Origin: Clostridiaceae bacterium
Lineage (GTDB): Bacteria; Bacillota; Clostridia; Saccharofermentanales; DTU023
Assembly: GCA_012519085.1 (NCBI GenBank)
Contig: JAAYQX010000031.1
Coordinates: 1-46,797 of the forward strand
Direction of reading: 5' to 3'
Length of the DNA stretch: 46,797 nucleotides
Shown: piece after piece, positions 24,658 to 33,428 of the stretch
How positions within the stretch are numbered: position 1 is the first letter of the stretch
How the letters are laid out: each line of letters starts with the position of its first letter
Notes under the pieces: model-generated
What the model saw: the letters and a program-made list of their open reading frames with translations, nothing else
Database searches by the model: none
What the model was told of the DNA's origin: nothing
Position numbers and translations under genes: made by a program

Positions 24658-25457
24658 GATATCTCAGATCTTGTGCTCTGCGCTCCGGTTCCAGCGGCAA
24701 TGCGATCCTACTTGCTTCCGAGCAAAGTGCCTTGCTGGTTGATGCAGGCATTACAGGCAAAGGACTGGCCTGTGCCCTGCAGGACTTGGCAGAAGATCCG
24801 GCTAAGTTGAAAGGCATCCTACTGACGCATGAACATTGGGACCATATTTCCGGTTTGGGTGTTTTGCTCCGTCGTTACCGTGTTCCGCTCTATATTAACC
24901 GGGAAACTCTGCGAGCCTGTCTCCCGGACCTGGGCAAAGTTGATCCCGATCTGATCAGGGTCGTCTACGATTACGAAACAATCCGGATCGATGATTTCGA
25001 GATTAAGCCTTTTCCGATTTCACATGATGCGGCTGATCCTGTCGGCTATACTGCTGAGACCGACCTGGGTACGATTGGCATCTGTACTGACTTGGGCTAT
25101 ACGGACGAAGATGTCTATCGGGCCCTGACAGGGGCGGATATCTGCTATCTGGAGGCCAATTACGATCCGAACATGTTAAAAGTCGGCAGCTATCCTCAGT
25201 ATCTAAAAGAACGAATTGCCGGCCATCAGGGACATCTTTCCAATCATGATTGCGGCCGCGCCTGTATACGTTTGTTGGAACAGGGAACCGAACGGATTAT
25301 ACTGTCCCATCTTTCACAGGAGAACAATTTTCCGCACCTCGCCTTGTTGACGGTCAATGATGCCCTGGCGGCAGTAGGAGCTAAGGAAGGTCTGGATTAT
25401 CAGCTGACTGCCGCCAGACGCTTTGATATCTCCGTGCCTCAGGGACTGACCGGTTAA
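24654..25457 (+). CDS. walJ: WalJ/YycJ-type metallo-beta-lactamase-fold hydrolase
   Basis: A 267-residue MBL-fold protein. Metal ligands are visible in THEHWDH (motif 2), the SHD of PISHDAADP, CTDLGY (bridging aspartate region) and SHLSQENN at the end. The N-terminus SGSSGNAILLAS is typical of YycJ. In Bacillus and relatives walJ closes the walRK operon; the protein is thought to be a nuclease or phosphodiesterase linked to genome maintenance and wall control, but its substrate is not firmly known. It overlaps murA by ATGA, so it is translationally coupled. The presence of walJ is the best support for naming the whole cluster wal. Confidence 0.9.
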   Translation: MRYLRSCALRSGSSGNAILLASEQSALLVDAGITGKGLACALQDLAEDPAKLKGILLTHEHWDHISGLGVLLRRYRVPLYINRETLRACLPDLGKVDPDLIRVVYDYETIRIDDFEIKPFPISHDAADPVGYTAETDLGTIGICTDLGYTDEDVYRALTGADICYLEANYDPNMLKVGSYPQYLKERIAGHQGHLSNHDCGRACIRLLEQGTERIILSHLSQENNFPHLALLTVNDALAAVGAKEGLDYQLTAARRFDISVPQGLTG

Positions 25458-25613
25458 CCGACAATACAATCTATATTTTATATTTCGGTTTATATTTCAA
25501 TATAAATTTCAGTGCCCAGCAACCAGCTATAGTTTTTGTTATTTACTTTAATAAATTTATTAGTAAATGGTTATAAATGGTATTGTCATAGTAGCAGTGG
25601 TCATAAATGCAAG

Positions 25614-25642
25614 TTGCATAACTAAAAATGCCACGGTATAAT
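25614..25642 (+). promoter_or_regulatory. Sigma-A promoter of the opp operon
   Basis: TTGCAT (25614-25619), a 17-base spacer and a perfect TATAAT (25637-25642). The leader of about 70 bases contains a small hairpin (GTCTC/GAGAC, 25645-25663) followed by a T-rich run, which could act as a weak attenuator. GAGGGGGG precedes the first gene. Confidence 0.7.
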
Positions 25643-25716
25643 GTGTCTCAAGATTTTGGAGACGTTTATATTTTTTATTCGAATCCATGTGAATTATTAG
25701 ACTGTGAGGGGGGTTC

Positions 25717-26628
25717 ATGTGGCGTTATTTTGTTAAGCGAATTGCCTTAGCAATTGTTACTGTATTTGCAGTAATGGCAATCACTTTCTTTGCCATGAAT
25801 GCGATCCCGGGCGGACCGTTCGACACGGAAAAAGCATCAGAACCGGCGGTAAAAGCCAAACTGGAAGAAAGATTCAATTTGGATAAGCCTGTCGGTGAAC
25901 AATTCGTACTCTATATAGGGAGATTGTTTCAAGGTGACCTGGGCATCTCAATGCGAAACGGCAGAGAGATCTCCTTAATCATTAAGCAGTCCTTCGCTAT
26001 TTCAGCTAAGCTGGGCGGAATCTCAGCCCTGGTGGCAATTTCACTGGGTTTGACTCTAGGCATTATTGCTGCCCGATACCGCAACAAATGGCCGGATAGA
26101 GTCATAATATTCTTTACAACATTACTGCAATCAGTGCCTAGCTTCGTGTTGGCCACGCTTCTGTTGCTTGTTTTCACTACCCAGCTGAAATTAATCGTCG
26201 CTTGGGATGCCAACAAGGTGAATTATCTGTTGCCGGTTATCTCCTTGGCCATGTATCCGATGGCGTATATTACACGGTTGACTAAATCCAGTATGCTGGA
26301 TGTTATGAATGAGGATTATATCCGTACCGCCAGGGCTAAAGGTGTTCCGCGGCTGAGTGTCACGTACAAACACGGACTGCGCAATGCTTTGCTGCCTGTT
26401 ATTACTTATATCGGTCCCATGATTGCTTACATTTTAGTGGGTAGTATGGTGGTAGAAACAGTATTTACCATTGGCGGCCTGGGGCAGGAGTTCGTCAACA
26501 GTGTTAATAATAGGGACTATTCGATGATTATGGGCACAACAATATTTTTGTCCATCATCATGGTAACGATGAATTTGATCAGTGATTTGGTCTACAAAGT
26601 AGTAGATCCGCGCATTGATTTCAGCTGA
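25717..26628 (+). CDS. oppB: Oligopeptide ABC transporter permease OppB/DppB
   Basis: A 303-residue inner permease of a family 5 (oligopeptide/dipeptide) importer. The N-terminus WRYFVKRIALAIVTVFAVMA and IPGGPFD are typical, and GDLGISMRNGREI is the conserved periphery loop. About six helices are visible. The EAA loop that docks the ATPases is around YIRTARAKGVPRLSV, a canonical match. It forms a heterodimeric channel with the next gene, which begins 11 bases later. First gene of an oppBCDFA operon with its own promoter and a very strong GAGGGGGG ribosome site. Confidence 0.95.
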   Translation: MWRYFVKRIALAIVTVFAVMAITFFAMNAIPGGPFDTEKASEPAVKAKLEERFNLDKPVGEQFVLYIGRLFQGDLGISMRNGREISLIIKQSFAISAKLGGISALVAISLGLTLGIIAARYRNKWPDRVIIFFTTLLQSVPSFVLATLLLLVFTTQLKLIVAWDANKVNYLLPVISLAMYPMAYITRLTKSSMLDVMNEDYIRTARAKGVPRLSVTYKHGLRNALLPVITYIGPMIAYILVGSMVVETVFTIGGLGQEFVNSVNNRDYSMIMGTTIFLSIIMVTMNLISDLVYKVVDPRIDFS

Positions 26629-26639
26629 AGGAGTCAACT

Positions 26640-27719
26640 ATGTCTGAACAAGATAATAATGGTAGGAATGGCAAGCGTCCCTTCAGTTTTCATACTGATC
26701 TGTCGGTCTTTATGCCGGCTACAGAAGAAGAGAAAGCACAACAGGATATTATGCGCCCCTCCAGTACATTCTGGAGAGATGGATTTCGTAACTTCCGCAA
26801 GAATAAACTGGCTTTTGGCAGTCTAATTTTATTAATTATTATTATTTTTACTATCTTGATTGTGCCCATGCTGATTCCCTATGGTTATGATGAGATCATC
26901 CGTATTGACGGCAAAAGGGATAAGACTCTCAGCAATCTGAAACCCATGCAATGGTCGGAACGAGAACTGGAAGCCAAGGCTAACGGCAAGGAAATCTTTC
27001 CTCATATTCTTGGCACTGACAGTTTGGGGCGTGATTATCTTGTCCGTACCCTGTATGGTACCCGCATCTCTCTCTTTATCGGCTTTTTTGCCAGTATTAT
27101 TGTCCTGATCATTGGTCTCTTATATGGGTCGATTTCGGGCTTTGCGGGAGGCAAAATAGATCTGTTGATGATGCGTATAGTAGATATTATCTATTCGCTG
27201 CCGGATATGCTTTTGATTATCTTGCTGTCCGTGGTGTTGCGCGAAGCAATCGGCGATAAGATTCAAGGAACTTTCCTGTCTAAACTAGGTACCGGTATGC
27301 TGAGCATGTTTATTGTCTTCGGCCTCCTCTATTGGGTAGGCATGGCCAGGCTGGTCCGCGGTCAGATCCTGGCAATCAAAGAGAATGACTATGTTCTGGC
27401 AGCGAGATCGGTGGGTGCTAGCAATGCTCGTATCATCCGCAAGCATATTTTGCCCAACTGTATCAGCGTAATTATTATATCTACGGCTTTACAAATTCCC
27501 TCCGCAATTTTTACAGAGAGTTTCCTCAGTTTTCTGGGCCTGGGTGTGGCAATGCCGATGCCGAGCTTAGGCTCACTGGCGAGTGATGCCAGAGGTGCGA
27601 TTCAGAGTTATCCGCACAAGCTGCTTTACCCGGCTCTGATGATCTGTCTGCTGGTTTTAACCCTGAATATTATCGGAGATGGATTGCGAGATGCTTTCGA
27701 CCCGAAGTTGAGGAAATAG
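26640..27719 (+). CDS. oppC: Oligopeptide ABC transporter permease OppC/DppC
   Basis: A 359-residue partner permease. A cytoplasmic N-terminal tail of about 55 residues leads to SSTFWRDGFRNFRKNKLAFGS, a typical OppC entry into the first helix. HILGTDSLGRDYLVRTLYGTR is the family signature after helix 1, and the EAA loop is YVLAARSVGASNARIIRKH. About six helices in all. An extra loop of some 25 residues (GDKIQGTFLSKLGTGM) sits between helices 3 and 4, seen also in other Firmicute OppC proteins. AAGGAG precedes the ATG; oppD follows after two bases. Confidence 0.95.
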   Translation: MSEQDNNGRNGKRPFSFHTDLSVFMPATEEEKAQQDIMRPSSTFWRDGFRNFRKNKLAFGSLILLIIIIFTILIVPMLIPYGYDEIIRIDGKRDKTLSNLKPMQWSERELEAKANGKEIFPHILGTDSLGRDYLVRTLYGTRISLFIGFFASIIVLIIGLLYGSISGFAGGKIDLLMMRIVDIIYSLPDMLLIILLSVVLREAIGDKIQGTFLSKLGTGMLSMFIVFGLLYWVGMARLVRGQILAIKENDYVLAARSVGASNARIIRKHILPNCISVIIISTALQIPSAIFTESFLSFLGLGVAMPMPSLGSLASDARGAIQSYPHKLLYPALMICLLVLTLNIIGDGLRDAFDPKLRK

Positions 27720-27721
27720 AG

Positions 27722-28729
27722 ATGGCAGAAAAAATTCTTCAAGTTAAGGATCTACAGACATCATTTTTTACTGATGCGGGAGAAGTCCGCGCAGTTAATT
27801 CCATCTCTTTTGATTTGGAAGCAGGCAAGGTATTGGGTATTGTCGGTGAATCGGGCAGTGGCAAGAGTGTGACAGCTTATTCGATTTTGCAGATTTTGTC
27901 TTTCCCCGGCAAAGTCATTGGCGGTCAGATTCTTTTCCACGGCAAGGATCTATTGACTTGCTCGGAACGGGAGATGCAAGAAATCCGAGGCGATAAAATC
28001 AGTATTATCTTTCAGGATCCGATGACTTCGCTTAACCCGGTGTATTCGGTCGGCAACCAAATCGTTGAAGCAATCAGACTACATACCGACAGACGGGGGA
28101 AAGAAGCGAGAGACCGCGCCATAGAATTGCTGGATCTGGTCGGGATCAATGATCCGGAGCGCCGGATCAGACAGTATCCGCACGAACTGTCCGGCGGCAT
28201 GCGCCAGCGTGTTATGATAGCCATGGCTCTGGCCTGTGAGCCGGATATCCTGATCGCGGATGAGCCCACCACGGCTCTGGATGTCACGATCCAGGCACAG
28301 ATTTTGGAACTGATCAATGAACTGCAGCGCAAGTTGAATATGGCAGTAATTATGATTACCCACGATCTAGGGATCATCGCCGATATTTGTGACGACATTA
28401 TTGTTATGTACGCAGGTTCTGTTTGTGAACGCGGCTCAACCGATGATATTTTCTACGATTCCAGACACGAATATACCAAAGGTTTATTAGCATCCATTCC
28501 TAAAAGGGAAAAGTCGGAGGAATTGCTGACACCTATTGCAGGCACTCCGCTTGATCTACTGAATATGCCCGCAGGTTGTCCCTTTGCGCCTCGCTGTGAC
28601 GCCTGTATGAAAATCTGTCTGAGCGAACGGCCGCCGGAACGTCTGATAGGCGGCCAGCATTATGCATCATGCTGGATTAATGATCTCCATGAACTGCAGA
28701 AACAGCAGCAAGAATTGGAGGCAGAATAA
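27722..28729 (+). CDS. oppD: Oligopeptide ABC transporter ATPase OppD
   Basis: A 335-residue cytoplasmic ATPase that drives peptide import. Walker A is GESGSGKSV, the Q loop is in IIFQDPMTSLNPVYSVG, the signature is LSGGMRQR, Walker B is ILIADEPTTALD and the switch histidine is in MITHDLG. The C-terminal extension has the cysteine-rich peptide-transporter motif (CPFAPRCDACMKIC then SCW), which in related OppD/DppD proteins can bind an iron-sulfur cluster. All catalytic residues are intact. It begins two bases after oppC and its TAA is directly followed by the oppF ATG. Confidence 0.95.
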   Translation: MAEKILQVKDLQTSFFTDAGEVRAVNSISFDLEAGKVLGIVGESGSGKSVTAYSILQILSFPGKVIGGQILFHGKDLLTCSEREMQEIRGDKISIIFQDPMTSLNPVYSVGNQIVEAIRLHTDRRGKEARDRAIELLDLVGINDPERRIRQYPHELSGGMRQRVMIAMALACEPDILIADEPTTALDVTIQAQILELINELQRKLNMAVIMITHDLGIIADICDDIIVMYAGSVCERGSTDDIFYDSRHEYTKGLLASIPKREKSEELLTPIAGTPLDLLNMPAGCPFAPRCDACMKICLSERPPERLIGGQHYASCWINDLHELQKQQQELEAE

Positions 28730-29740
28730 ATGAACGAGATGAATAATATGACAACTGCTACTGCAGCAACGGATCAGACCAAGACAGATAATATTTTAGA
28801 AGTTAAAGGTTTAAAACAGTATTTCAAGGTCAAAACCGGCTTCTTCTCATCCTTACCCCTGAAAGCGGTTGATGATGTCAGCTTTGAAATCAAGCGCGGC
28901 GAAACTCTTGGCCTAGTGGGGGAATCCGGCTGTGGCAAGACTACGGTCGGCCGATCCTTAATGCACCTATATACACCGACCGCCGGTGAGGTTTATTTTG
29001 ACGGACAAAAGATAGACAAGAGCAATATCACAGAGCTGCGTCGCAATATGCAAATGGTCTTTCAAGACCCCTATTCTTCTCTGAATCCGCGGATGACGGT
29101 GGAAGATATAGTACGCGAGCCCCTTGATGTGCACAAATTATATGGTTCAAAGAAAGAACGCAGTGAGCGGGTGGCTGAGATGCTTTCCTTGGTAGGAATC
29201 AGTAGCGAACAGGCCAGCCGATATGCTCACGAATTCTCCGGCGGTCAAAGACAGAGAATTGGCATTGCCCGGGCGCTGGCGATTGATCCTCGTTTCATTG
29301 TCTGCGACGAATCGGTCTCCGCTCTTGACGTTTCAATTCAGGCCCAAATCCTGAATATGTTTAAAGAATTACAGGCCAAGTTTCATTTGTCCTATCTGTT
29401 TATTGCCCATGATATTCTGGTTGTAACCTATATGAGCGATCGGATCGCTGTAATGTATCTGGGAAAATTGATTGAAATGGCGGATACAATGGAGATTAAC
29501 AATAATCCCGTTCATCCTTATACTCAAGCACTGTTTTCTGCTGTTCCCATACCGGATCCACGTACCGCACGGGCCAGTAAGCGTATAATGCTGGAGGGTG
29601 ATGTGCCAAGCCCGTTGCGGGTTCCCAGCGGCTGTGCTTTCCGCACTCGTTGTCCGTATGTGACGGCACAGTGTTCTGAGGCTACTCCGCCCTTAACTGA
29701 TCGGGGAAACGGGCATCTGGTTGCCTGTTGGAATAAATAG
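28730..29740 (+). CDS. oppF: Oligopeptide ABC transporter ATPase OppF
   Basis: A 336-residue second ATPase of the importer. Walker A is GESGCGKTT, the Q loop is in [18 protein letters not shown], the signature is [15 protein letters not shown], Walker B is [12 protein letters not shown] and the switch histidine is in FIAHD. In Walker B the catalytic glutamate is kept in DES. Like OppD it has a cysteine-containing C-terminal motif ([15 protein letters not shown] and ACW). The N-terminal 20 residues are Thr/Ala-rich and not conserved in the family. The ATG directly abuts the oppD stop, with GGAGG inside the end of oppD. Confidence 0.95.
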   Translation: MNEMNNMTTATAATDQTKTDNILEVKGLKQYFKVKTGFFSSLPLKAVDDVSFEIKRGETLGLVGESGCGKTTVGRSLMHLYTPTAGEVYFDGQKIDKSNITELRRNMQMVFQDPYSSLNPRMTVEDIVREPLDVHKLYGSKKERSERVAEMLSLVGISSEQASRYAHEFSGGQRQRIGIARALAIDPRFIVCDESVSALDVSIQAQILNMFKELQAKFHLSYLFIAHDILVVTYMSDRIAVMYLGKLIEMADTMEINNNPVHPYTQALFSAVPIPDPRTARASKRIMLEGDVPSPLRVPSGCAFRTRCPYVTAQCSEATPPLTDRGNGHLVACWNK

Positions 29741-29748
29741 TGTTAATT

Positions 29749-29803
29749 GTCTTTGCTGCCCGAGCAAAGACCGGAACAATGGCCCTTTGAGTCGAAGAGA
29801 CTC
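29749..29803 (+). promoter_or_regulatory. Two hairpins between oppF and oppA
   Basis: First, a perfect 9-bp stem, GTCTTTGCT (29749-29757) with AGCAAAGAC (29763-29771), loop GCCCG, and no T tract. Second, GAGTC (29789-29793) with GACTC (29799-29803), followed by a T-rich stretch. They could stop part of the transcripts, or protect the 5' end of a processed oppA mRNA, which would let the binding protein be made in excess over the transporter. No separate promoter for oppA is obvious. Confidence 0.6.
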
Positions 29804-29857
29804 TATTATTTATTTCTCATAATCAAGTGAGAAAACAAAATTGGAGGATGTAATTTT

Positions 29858-31690
29858 ATGAAAAAAATCATTGCATTGTTGCTGGCAGTCATAATGGTGT
29901 TTTCACTGGCTGCCTGTAGCAAAAAGGATCCTGCCTCAACCAAAGGAGATGATGCTGAAGTAGCAACCAAGGATGGGGAAGAACCGGGTGAAACCGAAGA
30001 ACAAGGTGAGCCAGCTGACACAGAGGATGCTGAACCGGATCAGGAAGAACCTGCAGCTGAGGGTGTAGTAGCATCTTTTGACTGGACTGAATTTGACACG
30101 CTGGTCAACAATATCCGCACCAATGTAGATCTGAAAGAACGTGAAGCTCAGATGCACCAGGCTGAGGATATGCTGATGGAGACCGGAGCAATTTGCCCAC
30201 TCTATTACTATAACGATGTTTACATGGTAAAAGAAGGTGTCAAAGGCTTTTACAGTAACCTGTCCGGTTTCAAGTACTTCCAGTTTGCAGAACTCGGCGA
30301 TAATTCCGTCATGCGTCTGAATCTGGCCAGCGAACCTGACAAGCTGGATCCGGCCCTCAACACTTCCATGGACGGCGCAGTTCTTTGTATCAACTCTTTT
30401 TCCGGCCTGATGATCCATAATCCCGACGGGAGTATGTCTCCCGACTTGGCCGAGAAAGTTGAAATGTCGGAAGACGGACTGACCTATACTTTCACCATGA
30501 GAGATAATCTCAAGTGGTCAGACGGTAAGCCCCTGGATGCCAAAGATGTCGAATATTCCTGGAAGCGTGCAGCCAGCACCGAAACTGCAGCTGACTATAG
30601 CTATATGTTCAGCGTTATCAAAGGCTATCCTGATGATCTGGCTGTCGCCGCTTCTGAGGACGGCAAGACCTTTACGGTTGAATTGGAAGCACCCTGCCCC
30701 TATTTCTTTGACCTGTGTGCTTTCCCGACTTTCTACCCCGTACCCAAGGAAGAAGTCGAGAGTGCCGAAGGCTATATGAAAGACGGAAAACTGGTTAACC
30801 CCGGAGCCTGGGCCAATGAGGCAGGCTTTACCAGTAACGGAGCGTACAAGCTGGTTGAGTGGAAGCATAAGGAAAGCATGGTTTATGAGAAGAATCCTAA
30901 CTACCATCGCGCTGATGAGGTTAAGATCCAGCGTCTGGAATTCATGCTCTCCGATGATGAGGCAGTAATCTACAATGCTTATCGTGACGGTAGCCTGGAC
31001 TTTATCGATAGCGTACCGACCGATGAAGTCAAGAACCTGCTGGATAGCAAAGATCCCGAATTCCACATTGTGGATCAGCTGGGCACCTATTTCGTGATCT
31101 TTAATGTCAAATCCAACATGTTTGCCGGTAAGACGGTAGAGCAGGCAAGGGATATGCGCCATGCTCTGAGCTATATGATTGACCGCGAGTACATCGTAGA
31201 CACCGTAGCACAGACAGGCCAGAAGATTGCCACCAGCTTTATCCCGGCGGGAATGTTTGACGGCAGAGGAAACGAGCCCTTCAAACAAAGTGATGATGAC
31301 TTCCAGTATCCTTTCCCGGAGATTGCAGGTTACTACCCCGAAGAGCCTGATCTGGAAAAGGCGAAAGAACTATTCATTCAGGCCGGATTTGAATTCGACG
31401 GTGACAAACTGTCAGCCAGTACTCCACTGCATATCAAGTACCTTACCAATAAGAGCGACGCGCATGCTGCAATCGCCGAGTGCATACAGAGTGACTTTGC
31501 TCAATTTGGCATTACGATGGAAATTTCTCTGCAAGACTGGGATACCACCCTGGCAGAGCGCAAGGCCGGCAATTATGACGTAGCACGTCACGGCTGGATT
31601 GCTGACTTTAACGATCCTATCAATATGCTGGAAATGTGGATGACGGATAGCGGAAACAATGATGCTCAGTTCGGCAGATTCGATAATTAA
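29858..31690 (+). CDS. oppA: Oligopeptide-binding lipoprotein, circularly permuted SBP_bac_5 fold
   Basis: The 610-residue extracellular substrate-binding protein of the importer. Signal peptide 1-19 with lipidated C20, then an acidic Glu-rich linker (about 25-70). Residues 74-146 then read like the normal C-terminal end of family 5 binding proteins: FDTLVNNI, a helix ending AEDMLMETGA, CPLYYYNDVYMV and a YSNLSGFKYFQFAEL strand. Only after about six residues does the usual N-terminus follow (MRLNLASEPDKLDPAL, then DLAEKVEMSEDGLTYTFTMR and LKWSDGKPL). The protein stops at SGNNDAQFGRFDN, exactly where canonical members continue into the (P)xFDxLI helix, and FDxxEFD at 74-80 resumes that sequence. 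So all parts of the fold are present once, in permuted order. No frameshift or duplication is seen. GGAGG lies ten bases before the ATG. Confidence 0.9.
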   Translation: MKKIIALLLAVIMVFSLAACSKKDPASTKGDDAEVATKDGEEPGETEEQGEPADTEDAEPDQEEPAAEGVVASFDWTEFDTLVNNIRTNVDLKEREAQMHQAEDMLMETGAICPLYYYNDVYMVKEGVKGFYSNLSGFKYFQFAELGDNSVMRLNLASEPDKLDPALNTSMDGAVLCINSFSGLMIHNPDGSMSPDLAEKVEMSEDGLTYTFTMRDNLKWSDGKPLDAKDVEYSWKRAASTETAADYSYMFSVIKGYPDDLAVAASEDGKTFTVELEAPCPYFFDLCAFPTFYPVPKEEVESAEGYMKDGKLVNPGAWANEAGFTSNGAYKLVEWKHKESMVYEKNPNYHRADEVKIQRLEFMLSDDEAVIYNAYRDGSLDFIDSVPTDEVKNLLDSKDPEFHIVDQLGTYFVIFNVKSNMFAGKTVEQARDMRHALSYMIDREYIVDTVAQTGQKIATSFIPAGMFDGRGNEPFKQSDDDFQYPFPEIAGYYPEEPDLEKAKELFIQAGFEFDGDKLSASTPLHIKYLTNKSDAHAAIAECIQSDFAQFGITMEISLQDWDTTLAERKAGNYDVARHGWIADFNDPINMLEMWMTDSGNNDAQFGRFDN

Positions 31691-31734
31691 TCTGCTTAGG
31701 ATTTGAGACTGAAGCTTTAATGCGTTAATGTGAA

Positions 31735-31769
31735 CGGGGCCGGTTATCTGATTGCAGTGACCGGTCCCG
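31735..31769 (+). terminator. Terminator hairpin after oppA
   Basis: A 10-bp stem (31735-31744 with 31760-31769; arms CGGGGCCGGT and ACCGGTCCCG, one G-U pair), with a 15-base loop and a short CTTT after it. It lies 45 bases after the oppA stop and ends the opp operon before murA paralogue 2. Confidence 0.6.
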
Positions 31770-31770
31770 C

Positions 31771-31799
31771 TTTACAATCAAGACAGATTCAGTTAGTAT
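31771..31799 (+). promoter_or_regulatory. Candidate promoter of murA paralogue 2
   Basis: TTTACA (31771-31776), a 17-base spacer and TAGTAT (31794-31799), directly after the opp terminator and about 33 bases before the GTG start. The -10 is weak, so this is a modest prediction. Confidence 0.4.
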
Positions 31800-31837
31800 T
31801 AGTCGGTTCTAAATTTGCTATAGAAGTAGGGATAGTC

Positions 31838-33139
31838 GTGAGTTCATATCTGCTCGAGGGCGGTCAGCGCCTGCAGGGTGAAATTAGAATAAGTGGTTCC
31901 AAAAATGCCGCACTGCCGGTGCTGGCGGCTACTGCTTTACTGGAAGGCAGTTACCGGATTGAAAATGTACCGCTGATTGATGATATTCGCACTTTGCTGG
32001 ATATCCTCAGATCACTGGGAGCGAAAGTTGAGTTCCTGCCGGAAGGTACCGTTCTGATCGATAGTTCCACCATCAATAATTGCACTGCGATTTCCGAACA
32101 GGTCGGTAAGCTGCGCGGCTCATATTATCTGTTGGGCGCCTTGCTGGGGCGCTTTGGCGAAGTTCAGCTGCGACTGCCCGGTGGCTGCAATTTCGGCAGC
32201 AGACCGATCGATCTGCATTTGAAAGGCTTGCGGCAATTAGGTGCGGAGATCGTCGAAGAAGAGTGCATTGTTTCCTGCCGCTGCAACAGGCTTACAGGCG
32301 GTAATATTTTTCTTGACATTGTCAGTGTCGGAGCCACAGTCAATATGATGTTGGCTGCTACCAGAGCTAAAGGCACGACCACAATTTACAATGCTGCCAG
32401 AGAACCGCATATAGTAGATCTGGCGAATTTCCTTAATGCGATGGGGGCCAGCATTCAGGGCGCCGGCACCGATATTATCCGTATCCGGGGCAGGGCTGTC
32501 CTTAGGCCGGTCGGAAGTTATGCTATTATTCCGGATCAGATTGAAGCCGGAACTTATTTGGCGATGGCTGCCCTGACCGCAGGAGATATAACTTTGCAGA
32601 ATGTGATTCCCAGTCATCTCGATGCCCTGATTGCCAAACTGAGAGAGATGGGCGTCAGTTTTGAAATAGGTGAAGAGGAAGTTAGAGCTCTGAGAGCTCC
32701 GGACACTATTCTGACAGCGACCAATTTCGTGACAGCTCCCTATCCGGGCTTTCCGACTGATTTGCAGCCGCAGATGACAGTTCTCTTGACTCAAGCTACG
32801 GGAAAAGGCAAGGTGACGGAGAATGTCTGGAATAATCGTTTCCAATATATACCAGATCTTAAACAGCTGGGCGCCAGAATTGTCGCTCAGGGCCGATCGG
32901 CTTTTGTCACCGGCCCGGTCCAATTAACCGGTTCCCGGGTTGCAGCGTATGACCTGAGGGCAGGTGCCTCTATGGTTATGGCAGGGCTTGTCTCGAGCGG
33001 CACCACGGAGATTTCCCATATTGAATTAATCGAGCGCGGTTATGAGAATTTTGTCGCAAAAATGTCACAGCTCGGCGCTACAATCATCAGACGTGAAGAA
33101 CCGCTGGCAGACGTGACAGAAATCGATTTTGTCAGCTAG
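31838..33139 (+). CDS. murA2: UDP-N-acetylglucosamine 1-carboxyvinyltransferase, paralogue 2
   Basis: The second MurA-type enzyme, 433 residues from the GTG at 31838, with GGGA upstream. The frame is open to 31730, but the extra 36 residues have no resemblance to the family and overlap the candidate promoter. All expected residues are present: SGSKNAAL, RGSYYLLGALLG, the reactive cysteine in PGGCNFGSRP, FPTDLQPQ and the arginine in WNNRFQY. It lacks the 34-residue insertion of paralogue 1 and is closer to standard length. Low-GC Gram-positives often keep two copies (MurA and MurZ); which of these is the major one cannot be told here. It forms a separate unit between opp and glmU. Confidence 0.93.
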   Translation: MSSYLLEGGQRLQGEIRISGSKNAALPVLAATALLEGSYRIENVPLIDDIRTLLDILRSLGAKVEFLPEGTVLIDSSTINNCTAISEQVGKLRGSYYLLGALLGRFGEVQLRLPGGCNFGSRPIDLHLKGLRQLGAEIVEEECIVSCRCNRLTGGNIFLDIVSVGATVNMMLAATRAKGTTTIYNAAREPHIVDLANFLNAMGASIQGAGTDIIRIRGRAVLRPVGSYAIIPDQIEAGTYLAMAALTAGDITLQNVIPSHLDALIAKLREMGVSFEIGEEEVRALRAPDTILTATNFVTAPYPGFPTDLQPQMTVLLTQATGKGKVTENVWNNRFQYIPDLKQLGARIVAQGRSAFVTGPVQLTGSRVAAYDLRAGASMVMAGLVSSGTTEISHIELIERGYENFVAKMSQLGATIIRREEPLADVTEIDFVS

Positions 33140-33194
33140 AACCCAATCGGTAAAATTATCAGTTGCCAACTGAATTATGGATAGATGTCGGAGC

Positions 33195-33220
33195 AAGCCA
33201 GTGCAAACCGGCTTCTTTTT
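33195..33220 (+). terminator. Terminator after murA paralogue 2
   Basis: AAGCC (33195-33199) pairs with GGCTT (33210-33214), followed by CTTTTT. The stem is short but the T tract is good. It lies about 55 bases after the murA2 stop. Confidence 0.5.
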
Positions 33221-33288
33221 ATGTCTTTGTTTCACGGGATAATGTGGTAATAGCGACACAAACACTGTGAAATCCGCCTGTCCCGGCA

Positions 33289-33297
33289 TGATATAAT
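33289..33297 (+). promoter_or_regulatory. Extended -10 promoter of the glmU-pth-mfd group
   Basis: TGATATAAT, with TATAAT at 33292-33297 and the TG of an extended -10, the same sequence as in front of walR. No good -35 box. It leaves a leader of about 125 bases before the glmU ATG, which has AAGGAG seven bases upstream. Confidence 0.5.
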
Positions 33298-33428
33298 GAA
33301 GTAGAGTATATGAGCGGTCACACAAGCCGCAAAGGATAGACCAAGTACATGCACCATAGTTTTAACCTCGGGTCAGACTCGGCGCGAGGCTAATTGCATG
33401 TCTTATTTAAAGAAATAAAGGAGCGGAC

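Noticed and set aside
30518-31288. 256-codon open frame on the minus strand
   Set aside because: It is antisense to the OppA-like protein and has no family resemblance or ribosome site; long antisense frames are a by-product of the codon usage here.
29858-31690. Explanation of the OppA order by frameshift, fusion of two genes, or duplication
   Set aside because: The frame is continuous, each segment of the fold occurs once, and the end and start meet at the same loop (FDN / FDWTEFD). Assembly error remains possible but would have to occur precisely at that loop.
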